64,000 nucleotides of DNA, taken from positions 3,968,001-4,032,000 of the forward strand of contig NZ_JQNA01000002.1 in the NCBI RefSeq assembly GCF_000745015.1, in the 5' to 3' direction. Of the stretch, positions 8,292-17,392 are shown piece after piece. Origin of the DNA: Burkholderia sp. 9120. GTDB taxonomy: Bacteria; Pseudomonadota; Gammaproteobacteria; Burkholderiales; Burkholderiaceae. The translations under genes and the position numbers were made by a program. Position 1 is the stretch's first letter. Each line of letters opens with the position of its first letter. The notes under the pieces are model-generated. The model saw nothing but the letters and a program-made list of their open reading frames with translations, was not told where the DNA came from and did no database searches.

Positions 8292-9071
8292 TTAAGGCAG
8301 CGAAATCGTCAACGTAGCCGATTGCGGGCCGAGCTTGACCACTTGCGAATACGGCGCGAGCGAACGCAACGTCTGATCGCGCAAATACGTGTTCAGCCCC
8401 AGATAAGCCAGCAACCCCACCAGCGCGAACACCGCGCCAATCGACCACAGCGGCACCTCGCGCTTGAGCCGGTGCGCGACCTGATCGGGCAGCGGCCAAT
8501 GCGGCGCGAACGGCGCGCGTTTGCCCTTCATATGCGCGATTTCGTCGCCGATACGAGCGGTCAGATACGCGAGCTTCTCGGGCCCTTCGAGCAGGTACTT
8601 GCCCTGAAAACCGAGCAGCAGGCACATGTGAAACACCTCGAGCGACTGCAGGCGCGGCGCGCCTTGCGCGCGGCATTCCTCGAGATAGTGGAAGAACTTC
8701 TCGCCCGCCAACTGTTCGCCGAACAGCGTCAGTTGCAGCGGCCGGCGTTCCCACTCGGTGCGGATCTTGAAGGTGGACGACAACACCGATTCGTCGATCG
8801 CCGCGCAGAACGCAAACTTCGACGCATAGACGTCTTCCGCCGACGCGTTGAGCTTCTTCGCGCCGCGCTCGAAGTCGCCGAGGAATTGCTGGATGCGCTG
8901 GCTGAACTCATGCGCTTCGCCCGGTTCGCGGCCGTTCTTCAGCAGGAACAGCATGAAGAAGCCGTCGTACAGTAGATCGAGCAGCGAGCGAACCTGATAG
9001 CTCGGCTCGCTGGCGGGGGCGGGCGTTGCGGCAGGTGTGCTGCCGCCAAACAGGGAGGGCGCGTAGCTCAT
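8292..9071 (-). CDS. tssL: T6SS inner-membrane protein TssL (DotU/IcmH)
   Basis: A 259-residue DotU-family protein, part of the TssJLM membrane complex that anchors the type VI secretion machine. It is mostly cytoplasmic (LLDLLYDGFFMLFLLKNG, CAAIDESVLSS, EEFFHY-like segment EKFFHYLEE). One C-terminal transmembrane helix, LWSIGAVFALVGLLAYLGL, leaves a short periplasmic tail, so there is no OmpA-like peptidoglycan-binding extension; a separate OmpA-family gene in this locus (23859-24851) may supply that function. The start overlaps the tssK stop by 4 bp (ATGA), indicating translational coupling. Confidence 0.94.
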   Translation of the reverse strand: MSYAPSLFGGSTPAATPAPASEPSYQVRSLLDLLYDGFFMLFLLKNGREPGEAHEFSQRIQQFLGDFERGAKKLNASAEDVYASKFAFCAAIDESVLSSTFKIRTEWERRPLQLTLFGEQLAGEKFFHYLEECRAQGAPRLQSLEVFHMCLLLGFQGKYLLEGPEKLAYLTARIGDEIAHMKGKRAPFAPHWPLPDQVAHRLKREVPLWSIGAVFALVGLLAYLGLNTYLRDQTLRSLAPYSQVVKLGPQSATLTISLP

Positions 9072-10414
9072 GAGGTGACGGCGATCAGTTCGAGTTGAAG
9101 ATCGTTGATGCCCGACGGCGCGTAGATCATTGCCGATTGGGCTTGCAACATGCGGTCATACAGCGCACCGCGCGATTCGAAGGAGAAGTAGCACGCGCCC
9201 GGGCGCACCGGAATGGCGGGCGGCACCTGCGGCGTGTAGACGAGCCGCACGCCCGGCATGGCCGAGAGCACCAGCTTGTCGACGTCGTCCGGCGCGCCGA
9301 CCTTGAAGCGCGCGGGCACGGCTTCGACGAGTTCGGCGGTCGGCATGTCGGCCGACACGGCGATGTAGAACTGGGTTTTGTCGTCGATCTTGCCCGAGTC
9401 GAGACGGCCCGCATGGAACGACGGGCGGACTTCTTCGAGCGAGATCGCGAAGTAGCGCGTGGAGATCACGGTTTCGAGCAGATCGCGCAGGATCGTGTCG
9501 AGACGCGCGAACGACGGGCCCGGATCGTCATGCCGGTACGCCGGCAGATCGGACAGCGCGTAGCCCTTCGAAAACGTCATCAACTGACCGGCGAGGCGCA
9601 GCAATTCCTGGAACAGCCGCTCCGGATGCAGTGCCGAATGCTGGTAAAGATGCGCAAGCGACGCGAATGCCGCGCTCGCCGTATGCAGCAGCCAGAACGA
9701 CGCGATGTCGCCGGAACGGAATTCGATGATGTTCTTGGTCGGCTCGCGGTGAAAGCCGTACAGCGCGTTGACCTTGGCCTGCAACGCGTCGATCAGTTGA
9801 CGCAGCCGCTGATGCAGCACCGGCGACGCGTCGATCGCGAGGCAGGGCGGCACGAAGCTGTCGTCGAATTCGAAACCCGAGGTGGCCGTGCGGCGCACGC
9901 GCACGAGCGGCACCGACAGCAACTGGTCGCGCGGCTCGCTATGCGCAATGAGTTTGACGCTGGTCTTCAGGAAGGTGATGTCGGCTTCGGCGGCGTCGGT
10001 GAAATGATCGGCCACCGGCGTCTGCTCGCTCACGTAACGCGACACGAAGCCCGCGTTCCTGTCTTGCGAGTAGTTCGCGCCGGTTTCGCGCAGCGGATGC
10101 AGCGCGAGATAAAACGTGAATTCGTTGATGCCGTCGGGCAACGTGTCCAGCGCGATGGGCGGCGGCAACTCGTCGGCTTGCGGCGCCGAGTAGAGCGCGC
10201 CGTCCGGAAACACCAGCGACAGTTCGCTCAGGCGCAGCACGTTGCTGCCGATCGCGTCGCGGTCGAAGCGCGCCGAACGCACGCCCCAGTTGTACGGCTG
10301 GATCGCCTGGATCGATTCGAACAGGCGCGCCTCGTGATAGGCGTCCTGACGCTGAAAATGCTGAGGCCTCAGAAACAGGCCTTCCCCCCAAAGCACTTTT
10401 GCGGAATAACTCAT
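9068..10414 (-). CDS. tssK: T6SS baseplate protein TssK
   Basis: A 448-residue TssK. It connects the baseplate wedge (TssEFG) to the membrane complex. The N-terminal signature KVLWGEGLFLRPQHFQRQDAYHE is diagnostic, and the protein has the usual family length. It lies in a leftward unit tssJ-tssK-tssL, with a 108-bp gap after tssJ and a 4-bp overlap into tssL. No missing region is apparent. Confidence 0.96.
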   Translation of the reverse strand: MSYSAKVLWGEGLFLRPQHFQRQDAYHEARLFESIQAIQPYNWGVRSARFDRDAIGSNVLRLSELSLVFPDGALYSAPQADELPPPIALDTLPDGINEFTFYLALHPLRETGANYSQDRNAGFVSRYVSEQTPVADHFTDAAEADITFLKTSVKLIAHSEPRDQLLSVPLVRVRRTATSGFEFDDSFVPPCLAIDASPVLHQRLRQLIDALQAKVNALYGFHREPTKNIIEFRSGDIASFWLLHTASAAFASLAHLYQHSALHPERLFQELLRLAGQLMTFSKGYALSDLPAYRHDDPGPSFARLDTILRDLLETVISTRYFAISLEEVRPSFHAGRLDSGKIDDKTQFYIAVSADMPTAELVEAVPARFKVGAPDDVDKLVLSAMPGVRLVYTPQVPPAIPVRPGACYFSFESRGALYDRMLQAQSAMIYAPSGINDLQLELIAVTS

Positions 10415-10522
10415 CTCAAACCTGTTATATGCGTTCAGCGTGTGGCGTGCCCGGACATTACCGATTCGAGCGCCGCATTGTTAATTGTGTAGAAACTGTT
10501 AAATCGTATTTGCACGGCATCT

Positions 10523-11155
10523 TTATCCGCAACTCACCGAAGAAAGCATATTCAGCGGCTGCGCGGGCAATCCCTGTTCCGGCGGGATCACGGTGCCGTT
10601 GGTCACGGTCATTGCACAGTTATGCAGGCCGATCATTATGCCGGATTTCTCCGACTTCGCCGGGTCGAAGGCGAATTTCCAGCGTTGCATGGCCGGATCG
10701 CGGAATAGAGCGACGATACCGAATGCCTGCGCTTCACGCGAGACTTTTTCGGTAACGGTGTAGCGCTGCCCCGGGATCAGTGTTACTTCACGCACGCCCA
10801 GCAAATCGCCGCCGAGCGTAGTCTTTTCCTTACTCGGATCGGTAAATGCGTCAAATGGCGCCTGCTGGAATGAGGTGGGGTCTTTCAGCACATAAAGCCG
10901 CACGACCAGCGCCAATGGCCGGTTGTCGGTCGCGGCATTCAGATTCGGCGCGGCGTATAAGGTCAGGCCGACATTGCGCGGCGGCTTCTGCGCGTCAGGC
11001 AGTTCCGGCTTGCCGAGGCCGCTGGCCTGCAGCACCGCGTTGGCGGCCGCGCCCAGCACCGGCACAGCGGCCGCGCAACCGCCCAGAAGCGCGCAGGCGG
11101 CGGCGCTCGCAATCAATAACGATGCATGGCGAACAAAACCCGAATTCATATACAT
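10523..11155 (-). CDS. tssJ: T6SS outer-membrane lipoprotein TssJ
   Basis: A 210-residue lipoprotein with a signal peptide ending in the lipobox LLGGC (lipidated Cys27). The mature part has the TssJ pattern LTLYAAPNLNAATDNRPLAL, VVRLYVLKD and the loop before GDLLGVREVTLIPGQ, the region that contacts TssM in the periplasm. It is the first gene of the leftward tssJKL unit and is divergent from the tssB unit. Two nearby ATGs (11155 and 11149) are possible starts. The start-side flank is notably AT-rich. Confidence 0.9.
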   Translation of the reverse strand: MYMNSGFVRHASLLIASAAACALLGGCAAAVPVLGAAANAVLQASGLGKPELPDAQKPPRNVGLTLYAAPNLNAATDNRPLALVVRLYVLKDPTSFQQAPFDAFTDPSKEKTTLGGDLLGVREVTLIPGQRYTVTEKVSREAQAFGIVALFRDPAMQRWKFAFDPAKSEKSGIMIGLHNCAMTVTNGTVIPPEQGLPAQPLNMLSSVSCG

Positions 11156-11511
11156 CGACCGGCTTGGCGCCGCCCCCCGTCAATACATCAATAACGAAAT
11201 CAATCCGGCTATTTGCAACAACGCGAATCCACGCATTGCCGCTTTATGCAAACTGCATGTGTTGCCGGTTGGTAGCTTGTTTGCCGCCAGCCAGTGGAAA
11301 TTTTTTCCGCTTTCGACAATAACGCTATTGCACCAGGAAACAATTTCTGCATGTTTCGTTTAAATGATCCGTATGCATTTTTTTTGTGCAATGCTTCTTC
11401 ACACGAAAGTTGAATTATCGAAAATTGGCCTGTACTATACCCGCGCACTTGAAGCAAAGCAAAACTCCGGTTTCTCCTTGAATTAAAAAATTCGCACGTC
11501 GGTGAAAAACG
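11156..11511. other. Divergent T6SS promoter region (tssJ unit / tssB unit)
   Basis: About 356 bp, clearly AT-richer than the flanking genes, between divergent halves of the T6SS locus. It must hold promoters for both directions; a candidate rightward promoter is at 11410-11438. A small frame in the region shows no family resemblance and is probably chance. AT-rich islands like this are common binding sites for H-NS-type silencers, but no specific site can be named. Confidence 0.5.
11410..11438 (+). promoter_or_regulatory. Candidate sigma70 promoter for the tssB unit
   Basis: TTGAAT (11410-11415) and TACTAT (11433-11438) are separated by exactly 17 bp, about 73 bp before the first gene of the rightward T6SS unit. 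The sequence around it is AT-rich. It is a pattern match only; a sigma54-type site was looked for and not found. Confidence 0.45.
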
Positions 11512-12192
11512 ATGAATGAGCGTCTGTTAGTAAAACTATCTGGGGTTGTGTTGGCATGCGGCGTGATGGCCGGTTGCGCGACACAGGGCGACAACGTGGC
11601 GGCCACACCCGAGGCTTTTAATAAGCAACTCGCGGACGCCGATACGGTCGCGAAGGGTGGCGATCAGGATCGCGCCATCCTGCTTTATCAGCAATTGTCC
11701 AAATCCGATCCGACGCGTGAAGAACCGTGGTCGCGCATTGCGCAGATCCAGTTCACGCAAGGTCATTACGGTCAGGCGATCGTCGCCGCGCAGGAAGCGC
11801 TCCAGCGCGACCAGACCGACCGTCAGGCGAAGAGCGTGCTGGCGGTGGCCGGCTTGCGCGTCGCCACGCAATCGCTCGGCGAATTGCGTCAGGACGCGTC
11901 GCTCGCGGGCGACGCGAAGTCCGACGCGCAGGCGCTCGCCAAGCAACTGCGCGACACGCTCGGCGAGGCCACGCTGTTCCCGCCCGATCCGAACGACAAG
12001 CCGGTCGTGAAGAAGAAAAAGTACGTTCGCCATGTGCCGAAGGGCAAGCCGGCGGAAGCGGCCGAAGCGAACAACAGCGCCGCGGCTCCGGCCGCCACGC
12101 CGGCGGCGCCTGCCGCTCCGGCAGCGCCGGCAGCACCCGCCAAAGCCGCACAAAGCGGCGGCGCGTCCGACCCGTTCAGCGCGTTGCGTTGA
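11512..12192 (+). CDS. T6SS-associated TPR lipoprotein
   Basis: A 226-residue lipoprotein: signal peptide and lipobox VMAGC (Cys22), then TPR-like helices (AILLYQQLSKSDPTREEPWSRIAQ, IAQIQFTQGHYGQAIVAAQEAL). A basic stretch (KKKKYVRH) and a low-complexity Ala/Pro tail made of AAP repeats follow. It is the first gene of the rightward T6SS unit, 36 bp before tssB. Burkholderia T6SS loci often carry such a TPR lipoprotein at this place (a TagM-type accessory gene), but I do not assign the name. A role as an envelope scaffold for the membrane complex is inference. Confidence 0.75.
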   Translation: MNERLLVKLSGVVLACGVMAGCATQGDNVAATPEAFNKQLADADTVAKGGDQDRAILLYQQLSKSDPTREEPWSRIAQIQFTQGHYGQAIVAAQEALQRDQTDRQAKSVLAVAGLRVATQSLGELRQDASLAGDAKSDAQALAKQLRDTLGEATLFPPDPNDKPVVKKKKYVRHVPKGKPAEAAEANNSAAAPAATPAAPAAPAAPAAPAKAAQSGGASDPFSALR

Positions 12193-12227
12193 ACGTAGCC
12201 TGATCCATTCGCATCCGGGAGCCGACG

Positions 12228-12755
12228 ATGGCGAAGAAAGAGAGCATTCAGAAACGCTTGCAAAAAGTGCGGCCGCCGCGCGTTCAATTGACCTATGAGG
12301 TCGAACGCGGCGATGCGATCGAAATCAAGGAACTGCCGTTCGTCGTCGGCGTGGTTGCCGATCTGGCCGGTCAGTCCGAAGTCGAGCAGCCGAAGCTGCG
12401 CGACCGCAAGTTCGTCAACATCGATCGCGATAATTTCGACGACGTGATGAAGGCGATCGAGCCGCGCGCCGCGTTCCAGGTTGAAAACCGCCTGAGCGAA
12501 ACGGGCGGCAAGTTCGCTGTCGACCTGCGTTTCAAGTCGATGGCCGACTTCAATCCGGACGAAGTGGTATCGCAGATCGAGCCGCTGCGCCGCCTGCTCG
12601 AAGCACGTTCGAAGCTGGCCGACCTGCGCAACAAGCTGGCCGGCAACGACAAGCTCGAAGATCTGCTGAGCGAAGTGCTCAACAACACGCAGCAGTTGCA
12701 AACCCTTGCGAAAGACCAGGGCGACGCGGCAGACCACGACAAGCAGGGCGAATAA
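12228..12755 (+). CDS. tssB: T6SS contractile sheath small subunit TssB (VipA)
   Basis: A 175-residue TssB. It forms the contractile sheath with TssC around the Hcp tube. The pattern ESIQKRLQKVRPPRVQLTYE at the N-terminus, ELPFVVGVVADLAG, and DRKFVNIDRDNFDDVMKAI are hallmarks of the family. It is followed 19 bp later by tssC, as in nearly all T6SS loci. Confidence 0.97.
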   Translation: MAKKESIQKRLQKVRPPRVQLTYEVERGDAIEIKELPFVVGVVADLAGQSEVEQPKLRDRKFVNIDRDNFDDVMKAIEPRAAFQVENRLSETGGKFAVDLRFKSMADFNPDEVVSQIEPLRRLLEARSKLADLRNKLAGNDKLEDLLSEVLNNTQQLQTLAKDQGDAADHDKQGE

Positions 12756-12773
12756 GTACGTACGGGGTGTGAG

Positions 12774-14264
12774 ATGAACCAGCAAACGGCAGCAGCCCAA
12801 CTCGCCACCGCACAAGGCGGCACGGAATCCACGCTGCTCGACCAGATCGTCGAGAAAAGCCGCGTGGCGAAGTCCGAGTCCGAACACGCGCGGGCGAAAG
12901 ACCTGATCGGCGAACTCGTGCGCGAAGTGCTCGACGGCACGGTGGTGGTGTCCGACAACCTGTCGGCCACGATCGACGCGCGCGTCGCGGAACTCGATCG
13001 CCTGATTTCCACGCAGCTGAGCGCGGTGATGCACGCGCCGCAATTCCAGCGCATGGAAAGCACGTGGCGCGGTCTCGACTACCTGTGCAAGGAAAGCAAC
13101 ACCGGCAACACGGTCAAGATCAAGGCGCTGCATGCGCCCAAGCGCGATCTGGTGCGCGACTTCAAGACTGCGATCGAATTCGATCAGAGCGCGCTCTTCA
13201 AGAAGGTCTACGAAGAAGAATTCGGCACCTTCGGCGGTTCGCCGTTCGGCACGATCATCGGCGACTTCGAAGTAACACGTCAGCCGGAAGACATGTACTT
13301 CATCGAGCAGATGTCGCACGTCGCGGCGGCCGCGCATGCACCGTTCATCGCGTCGGCGTCGCCCGAACTGATGGGTCTCGAAAGCTTCGCCGATCTCGGC
13401 AAGCCGCGCGACCTCGGCAAGGTGTTCGACACGGTCGAATACGCCAAGTGGAAATCGTTCCGCGACGCTGAAGACTCGCGCTACGTCGGTCTGACGTTGC
13501 CGCGTTTTCTCGGCCGTCTGCCGTTCAATCCGAAAGACGGCGCCACGGCGGAAGGCTTCAACTTCGTCGAGGAAGTGGACGGCACCGATCACAGCAAGTA
13601 CCTCTGGTGTAACGCGGCATGGGCGTTCGCTGCCCGCCTGACCGCGGCATTCGACGACTTCGGCTGGTGCGCGGCGATTCGCGGCGTGGAAGGCGGCGGT
13701 CTGGTCGAAGATCTGCCCACTCACACGTTCAAGACCGACGACGGCGAAGTCGCGCTGAAATGCCCGACCGAAATCGCGATTACCGATCGCCGTGAAAAAG
13801 AACTGAGCGACCTCGGTTTCATTCCGCTCGTGCACTGCAAGAACTCGGACTACGCCGCGTTCTTCGCCGCGCAATCGGTGCAGAAGCCGAAGAAGTACAG
13901 CACCGACAGCGCCAACGCGAATGCCGTGCTGTCCGCGCAGTTGCAATACATCTTCTCGGTGTCGCGCGTCGCGCATTACCTGAAGGCGATGATGCGCGAC
14001 AAGATCGGCAGTTTCGCGTCGGCGCAGAACGTCGAAGTTTTCCTGAACCGTTGGATCTCGCAATACGTGCTGCTCGACGATAACGCGACCCAGGAACAGA
14101 AGGCGCAGTTCCCGCTGCGCGAGGCATCGATTCAGGTCTCGGAGATTCCGGGCAAGCCTGGTGTGTATCGTTCGGTCGCGTTCCTGCGTCCGCACTTTCA
14201 ACTGGACGAGCTGTCGATCTCTTTGCGGCTTGTCGCTGACCTGCCGAAACCGGCAAATTCATAA
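12774..14264 (+). CDS. tssC: T6SS contractile sheath large subunit TssC (VipB)
   Basis: A 496-residue TssC, the large sheath protein. Recognisable blocks are MHAPQFQRMESTWRGLDYL, EFGTFGGSPFGTIIGDFEV, LGLTLPRFLGRLPF-like segment VGLTLPRFLGRLPF, and the C-terminal PHFQLDELSISLRLVADLP. It has full family length. It is followed by a 9-bp-stem hairpin and then hcp, suggesting differential expression of hcp within the operon. Confidence 0.97.
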   Translation: MNQQTAAAQLATAQGGTESTLLDQIVEKSRVAKSESEHARAKDLIGELVREVLDGTVVVSDNLSATIDARVAELDRLISTQLSAVMHAPQFQRMESTWRGLDYLCKESNTGNTVKIKALHAPKRDLVRDFKTAIEFDQSALFKKVYEEEFGTFGGSPFGTIIGDFEVTRQPEDMYFIEQMSHVAAAAHAPFIASASPELMGLESFADLGKPRDLGKVFDTVEYAKWKSFRDAEDSRYVGLTLPRFLGRLPFNPKDGATAEGFNFVEEVDGTDHSKYLWCNAAWAFAARLTAAFDDFGWCAAIRGVEGGGLVEDLPTHTFKTDDGEVALKCPTEIAITDRREKELSDLGFIPLVHCKNSDYAAFFAAQSVQKPKKYSTDSANANAVLSAQLQYIFSVSRVAHYLKAMMRDKIGSFASAQNVEVFLNRWISQYVLLDDNATQEQKAQFPLREASIQVSEIPGKPGVYRSVAFLRPHFQLDELSISLRLVADLPKPANS

Positions 14265-14278
14265 ACGAAAGTCCAGAA

Positions 14279-14301
14279 AACCCGTGCGGGCCGCACGGGT
14301 T
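14279..14301 (+). promoter_or_regulatory. Hairpin between tssC and hcp
   Basis: AACCCGTGC (14279-14287), spacer GGGCC and GCACGGGTT (14293-14301) form a 9-bp perfect stem with a 5-base loop, 15 bp after the tssC stop and 38 bp before hcp. There is no T-run after it, so it is more likely an mRNA processing or stabilising element at the 5' side of hcp than a full terminator. Confidence 0.65.
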
Positions 14302-14338
14302 AGCTGTTAAAACCACCTCTTTGGGGAGTCGATGAGTT

Positions 14339-14842
14339 ATGAAGGATATCTATTTAAAATTCGGCAATCCGGCGATCAAAGGCGAGTCCGCCGATAAAGA
14401 TCACGCTGGTTGGATCGAAATTGATTCGTGGAGCCACTCGATTACGCAACCGCGTTCGGCGACGGCTTCCACGGCCGGTGGTCACACGTCCGAGCGTTGC
14501 GAGCATTCGGACATGCAGTTCACGAAAGACATCGACGTGGTCAGCCCGTTGATCTATCAACACGCATCGGGCGGCACGACGTTCGACGAAGTCACGATCG
14601 ACTTCATGCGTTCGGATGGTGAAGGCAACCGCATCAAGTACCTGGAAGTGAAACTCAAGTACGTGATCATTTCGAGCGCCACGCCGAGCGTGGTGGGCGA
14701 AGGCCTGCCGACCGAACAGTTCTCGCTGAAGTACGCTGCCGTGCAGTGGAAGTACACGCAGCAAAAGATCGGCGGCAACCAGGGCGGCAACGCGCAAGGC
14801 GCGTGGAGCCTGACGAAGAACGACAAGACGTACGCGGTCTGA
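14339..14842 (+). CDS. hcp: T6SS tube protein Hcp (TssD)
   Basis: A 167-residue Hcp that stacks as hexameric rings to form the inner tube and is itself secreted. The N-terminal MKDIYLKFGNPAIKGES, the SWSHSITQPRS strand and the C-terminal EQFSLKYAAVQWKY are typical. A strong ribosome site (GGGGAG) precedes the ATG. The gene is bracketed by hairpins at 14279-14301 and 14852-14896, an arrangement that would favour high, separate accumulation of hcp mRNA. Confidence 0.97.
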   Translation: MKDIYLKFGNPAIKGESADKDHAGWIEIDSWSHSITQPRSATASTAGGHTSERCEHSDMQFTKDIDVVSPLIYQHASGGTTFDEVTIDFMRSDGEGNRIKYLEVKLKYVIISSATPSVVGEGLPTEQFSLKYAAVQWKYTQQKIGGNQGGNAQGAWSLTKNDKTYAV

Positions 14843-14851
14843 TGTCGCGGT

Positions 14852-14896
14852 GCGGGCGGCATGCCCGGCGTGAAAACGCCGGCGTGCGCCGCCCGC
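14852..14896 (+). promoter_or_regulatory. Two-tier stem-loop downstream of hcp
   Basis: An outer stem GCGGGCGGC (14852-14860) / GCCGCCCGC (14888-14896) encloses an inner stem CCGGCGT (14865-14871) / ACGCCGG (14876-14882) closed by a GAAA tetraloop. It starts 10 bp after the hcp stop and ends 31 bp before tssE. It lacks a U-tract, so partial attenuation or 3'-end protection of hcp mRNA is more likely than full termination. Confidence 0.72.
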
Positions 14897-14927
14897 GCCT
14901 CGCATCGGCCGGATTCTTCGGACTCTG

Positions 14928-15407
14928 ATGAAACGCTTCGAACCCAGCTTTCTCGACAAGCTGTTCGACGACGAACCGCATCTGCCGGCGTCCCCGGCGA
15001 TGCGGCAATTGTCGTTGGAAGAATTGAAAAGCACCGTCGCACGCGACGTGGAAGCGATTCTGAACACACGGATCGCGCTGACCGAGCACGAGCTCGCGGC
15101 GCTGCCGGAATGTCAGCAGTCGGTGCTCACGTACGGGCTGAACGATTTCGCGGGCCTGAGTCTCGCGAGCCATTACGACCGCACGTTTATTTGCAAATCG
15201 ATTCAACAGGCCATCGCGCGGCATGAGCCGCGCCTGCAGCAGGTGGTGGTCTCGCTCGAATTGAACGAACAATCCACCAATGCGCTGAACTTTGCGATTC
15301 AGGCGCTGCTGGTGGTGCACCCGGCGGAAGAACCGGTGAGTTTCGACGCCATGTTGCAGCCGTCCACCTTGCAGTACTCGGTGACGCGCGCTCGCGCGAA
15401 GCTGTAG
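14928..15407 (+). CDS. tssE: T6SS baseplate protein TssE (gp25-like)
   Basis: A 159-residue gp25-like baseplate protein that initiates sheath polymerisation. It carries FEPSFLDKLFDDEP, the DVEAILNTR motif, QSVLTYGLNDFAGLSLAS and the lysozyme-like gp25 fold end EPVSFDAMLQPSTLQYSV. The ATG at 14928 follows the hcp hairpin by 31 bp. About 150 bp separate it from tssF, with a small 7-bp inverted repeat (GCACACG/CGTGTGC) at 15433-15452. Confidence 0.93.
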   Translation: MKRFEPSFLDKLFDDEPHLPASPAMRQLSLEELKSTVARDVEAILNTRIALTEHELAALPECQQSVLTYGLNDFAGLSLASHYDRTFICKSIQQAIARHEPRLQQVVVSLELNEQSTNALNFAIQALLVVHPAEEPVSFDAMLQPSTLQYSVTRARAKL

Positions 15408-15556
15408 CGGCGGCACATGGCAGCACGCGGCAGCACACGGCTGCACGTGTGCCGTATGAGTGTTTAGCAGTATCTTGAGTAGCGCCTCGCCGCCGCCGTT
15501 ACGCGCAACGGCACGATGAGACGGGGCGCGGAAGGTTCAGGTCCGGGGATAGATCG

Positions 15557-17392
15557 ATGGAAGAATTGCTGCCGTATTACGAGCGCGAATTATCATTTCT
15601 GCGGCGCTATTCGCGCGATTTCGCCGAGCGCTATCCGAAGATCGCGGCGCGTCTGGCCATGTCCGGCGAGCACTGCGAAGACCCGCACGTCGAGCGGATG
15701 ATCGAGTCGTTCGCGCTGCTCGGCGCGCGCATCAACAAGAAACTCGACGACGATTACCCCGAATTCACCGAAGCGCTGCTGGAAGTGCTGTACCCGCACT
15801 ACCTGCGGCCGTTTCCGTCGTGTTCGATCGCGCAGTTGGGCACCTCGGCGGCACTCAGCCATCTGACCGAGCCGGTGCTGATCGAACGCGGCACCGAACT
15901 GAAGTCGCGCCCCATTCGCGGCGTGCAATGCCGGTTCCGCACCGCTTACGACGTCACGCTCGCGCCGATCCGCATCTCGGAGGCGAAGTACACGTCGGTA
16001 GCCATGGCGCCGAGCGCGACCGTGCTGCCGGGCAACGCCACGGCGATCGTGTCGATCACGTTCGAATCCACCGCGCCGCTCGATCTGTCGGCGTTGAAGC
16101 TGGGCACGCTGCGTGCGCATCTGCACGGCGAGCAGTCGTTTATCGCGGCGCTGTCGGACTGCCTGTTCGTCAACGCGATGGCCACGTATGTGGAAGCCGA
16201 CCGGCGCGGCGTGTGGACCCCGCTGCGCGTGTCGCCGCTCGTCCAGGCGGGCTTCGACGAAGACGACGCGCTAATCGACTATCCGGCCAAATCGCATCCG
16301 GCCTACCGGTTGCTGACCGAATACTTCGCGTTTCCCGAGAAATTCAATTTCGCGGACTTCGATCTGGCCGCGATGACGCGCGCCAGCGGCCGCTGCCAGC
16401 GTCTGACGCTGCATGTGGTGCTCAAGGAAGTGCGCAGCGATTCGCACATGGCGCGCCTGCTCGATTCGTTGTCCGCGCATCATTTCCGGTTGTTCTGTTC
16501 GCCGGTGGTGAATCTGTTCGAACAGCACGGCGAGCCGATCCGGATCAGCCATCAGGCGATTTCGTATCCGGTGATCGCGGAATCGCGCCGCGCCTTCGCC
16601 TACGAGGTCTATTCGATCGACTCGGTGAAACTCGTCAGGCAGCAGGCGCATGAGGAGTCGGTGATCGAGTTCCGGCCGTTCTACTCGCTGCATCACGGCG
16701 AAGCGGCGCGCGCCGGTCACTACTGGTTCGCGCGTCGCAACGACTGGGTCGCGCAGAAAAGCCCCGGCTACGAGACGGAAATCTCGATTGTCGATATCGA
16801 CTTCGAACCCGCCGCGCCGCAAACGGATACCTTGAGTCTCGATCTGACCTGCACGAATCGCGACTTGCCCGCCGGCCTCGCGGTCGGGCTGGAAGGCGGC
16901 GATCTGTATCTCGAAGGCGGCTCGTTGACCGGCAGCATTTCGATGCTGCGCCGGCCCACGCCGAGCGTGCGTTTCGAGCGCGGGCGCGCGTCGCATTGGC
17001 GGCTGATTTCGCATCTGGCGTTGAATCATGTGTCGCTGGCCAATAGCGGTCTGTCGGCGCTGAAGGAAATGCTGGTGCTCTACGATTTGCGGCGCACGGC
17101 GGTGTCGGCGCGGCATATCGACGGACTGGTCGGCATTGAACAGCGCGCGGCGGTGCAGTGGCTGCCGGGCAAGCCGTTCGCCACCTTCGTGCGCGGTATC
17201 GAGATTCGTTTGACGATCAACGAAGAGCATTTCGTCGGCACGAGTCTCGCTTCGTTCGTGCGGGTCATCGATACTTTTTTTGGGCTGTACGTGCATCTGA
17301 ACAGCTTTGTGCAACTGGTCGTCGTGTCGAAGCGCACGGGCGAGGAGATTCTGCGATGCAAACCGCGCAGCGGCGAGTCGATCCTGGCGTAA
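15557..17392 (+). CDS. tssF: T6SS baseplate protein TssF (VasA)
   Basis: A 611-residue TssF, the major baseplate wedge subunit. The N-terminal signature MEELLPYYERELSFLRRYSRDFAERYPKI-type start (here EELLPYYERELSFLRRYS), followed by PHVERMIESFALLGARI and YPHYLRPFPSCSI, is diagnostic. The C-terminus (GEEILRCKPRSGESILA) overlaps the start of tssG by 37 bp in another frame, giving coupled translation. Confidence 0.96.
   Translation: MEELLPYYERELSFLRRYSRDFAERYPKIAARLAMSGEHCEDPHVERMIESFALLGARINKKLDDDYPEFTEALLEVLYPHYLRPFPSCSIAQLGTSAALSHLTEPVLIERGTELKSRPIRGVQCRFRTAYDVTLAPIRISEAKYTSVAMAPSATVLPGNATAIVSITFESTAPLDLSALKLGTLRAHLHGEQSFIAALSDCLFVNAMATYVEADRRGVWTPLRVSPLVQAGFDEDDALIDYPAKSHPAYRLLTEYFAFPEKFNFADFDLAAMTRASGRCQRLTLHVVLKEVRSDSHMARLLDSLSAHHFRLFCSPVVNLFEQHGEPIRISHQAISYPVIAESRRAFAYEVYSIDSVKLVRQQAHEESVIEFRPFYSLHHGEAARAGHYWFARRNDWVAQKSPGYETEISIVDIDFEPAAPQTDTLSLDLTCTNRDLPAGLAVGLEGGDLYLEGGSLTGSISMLRRPTPSVRFERGRASHWRLISHLALNHVSLANSGLSALKEMLVLYDLRRTAVSARHIDGLVGIEQRAAVQWLPGKPFATFVRGIEIRLTINEEHFVGTSLASFVRVIDTFFGLYVHLNSFVQLVVVSKRTGEEILRCKPRSGESILA

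Noticed and set aside
6658..8754. A 698-codon leftward frame across zwf and tssL
   Set aside because: It crosses the strong zwf terminator and two certain genes; no family resemblance.
11156..11511. Sigma54 promoter for the T6SS unit
   Set aside because: No GG-N10-GC pair with the expected flanks (TGGCAC/TTGC) was found; a sigma70-like match fits better.
11889..14201. A 770-codon open frame antisense to the TPR gene, tssB and tssC
   Set aside because: It covers three certain genes on the other strand and has shadow-like composition.
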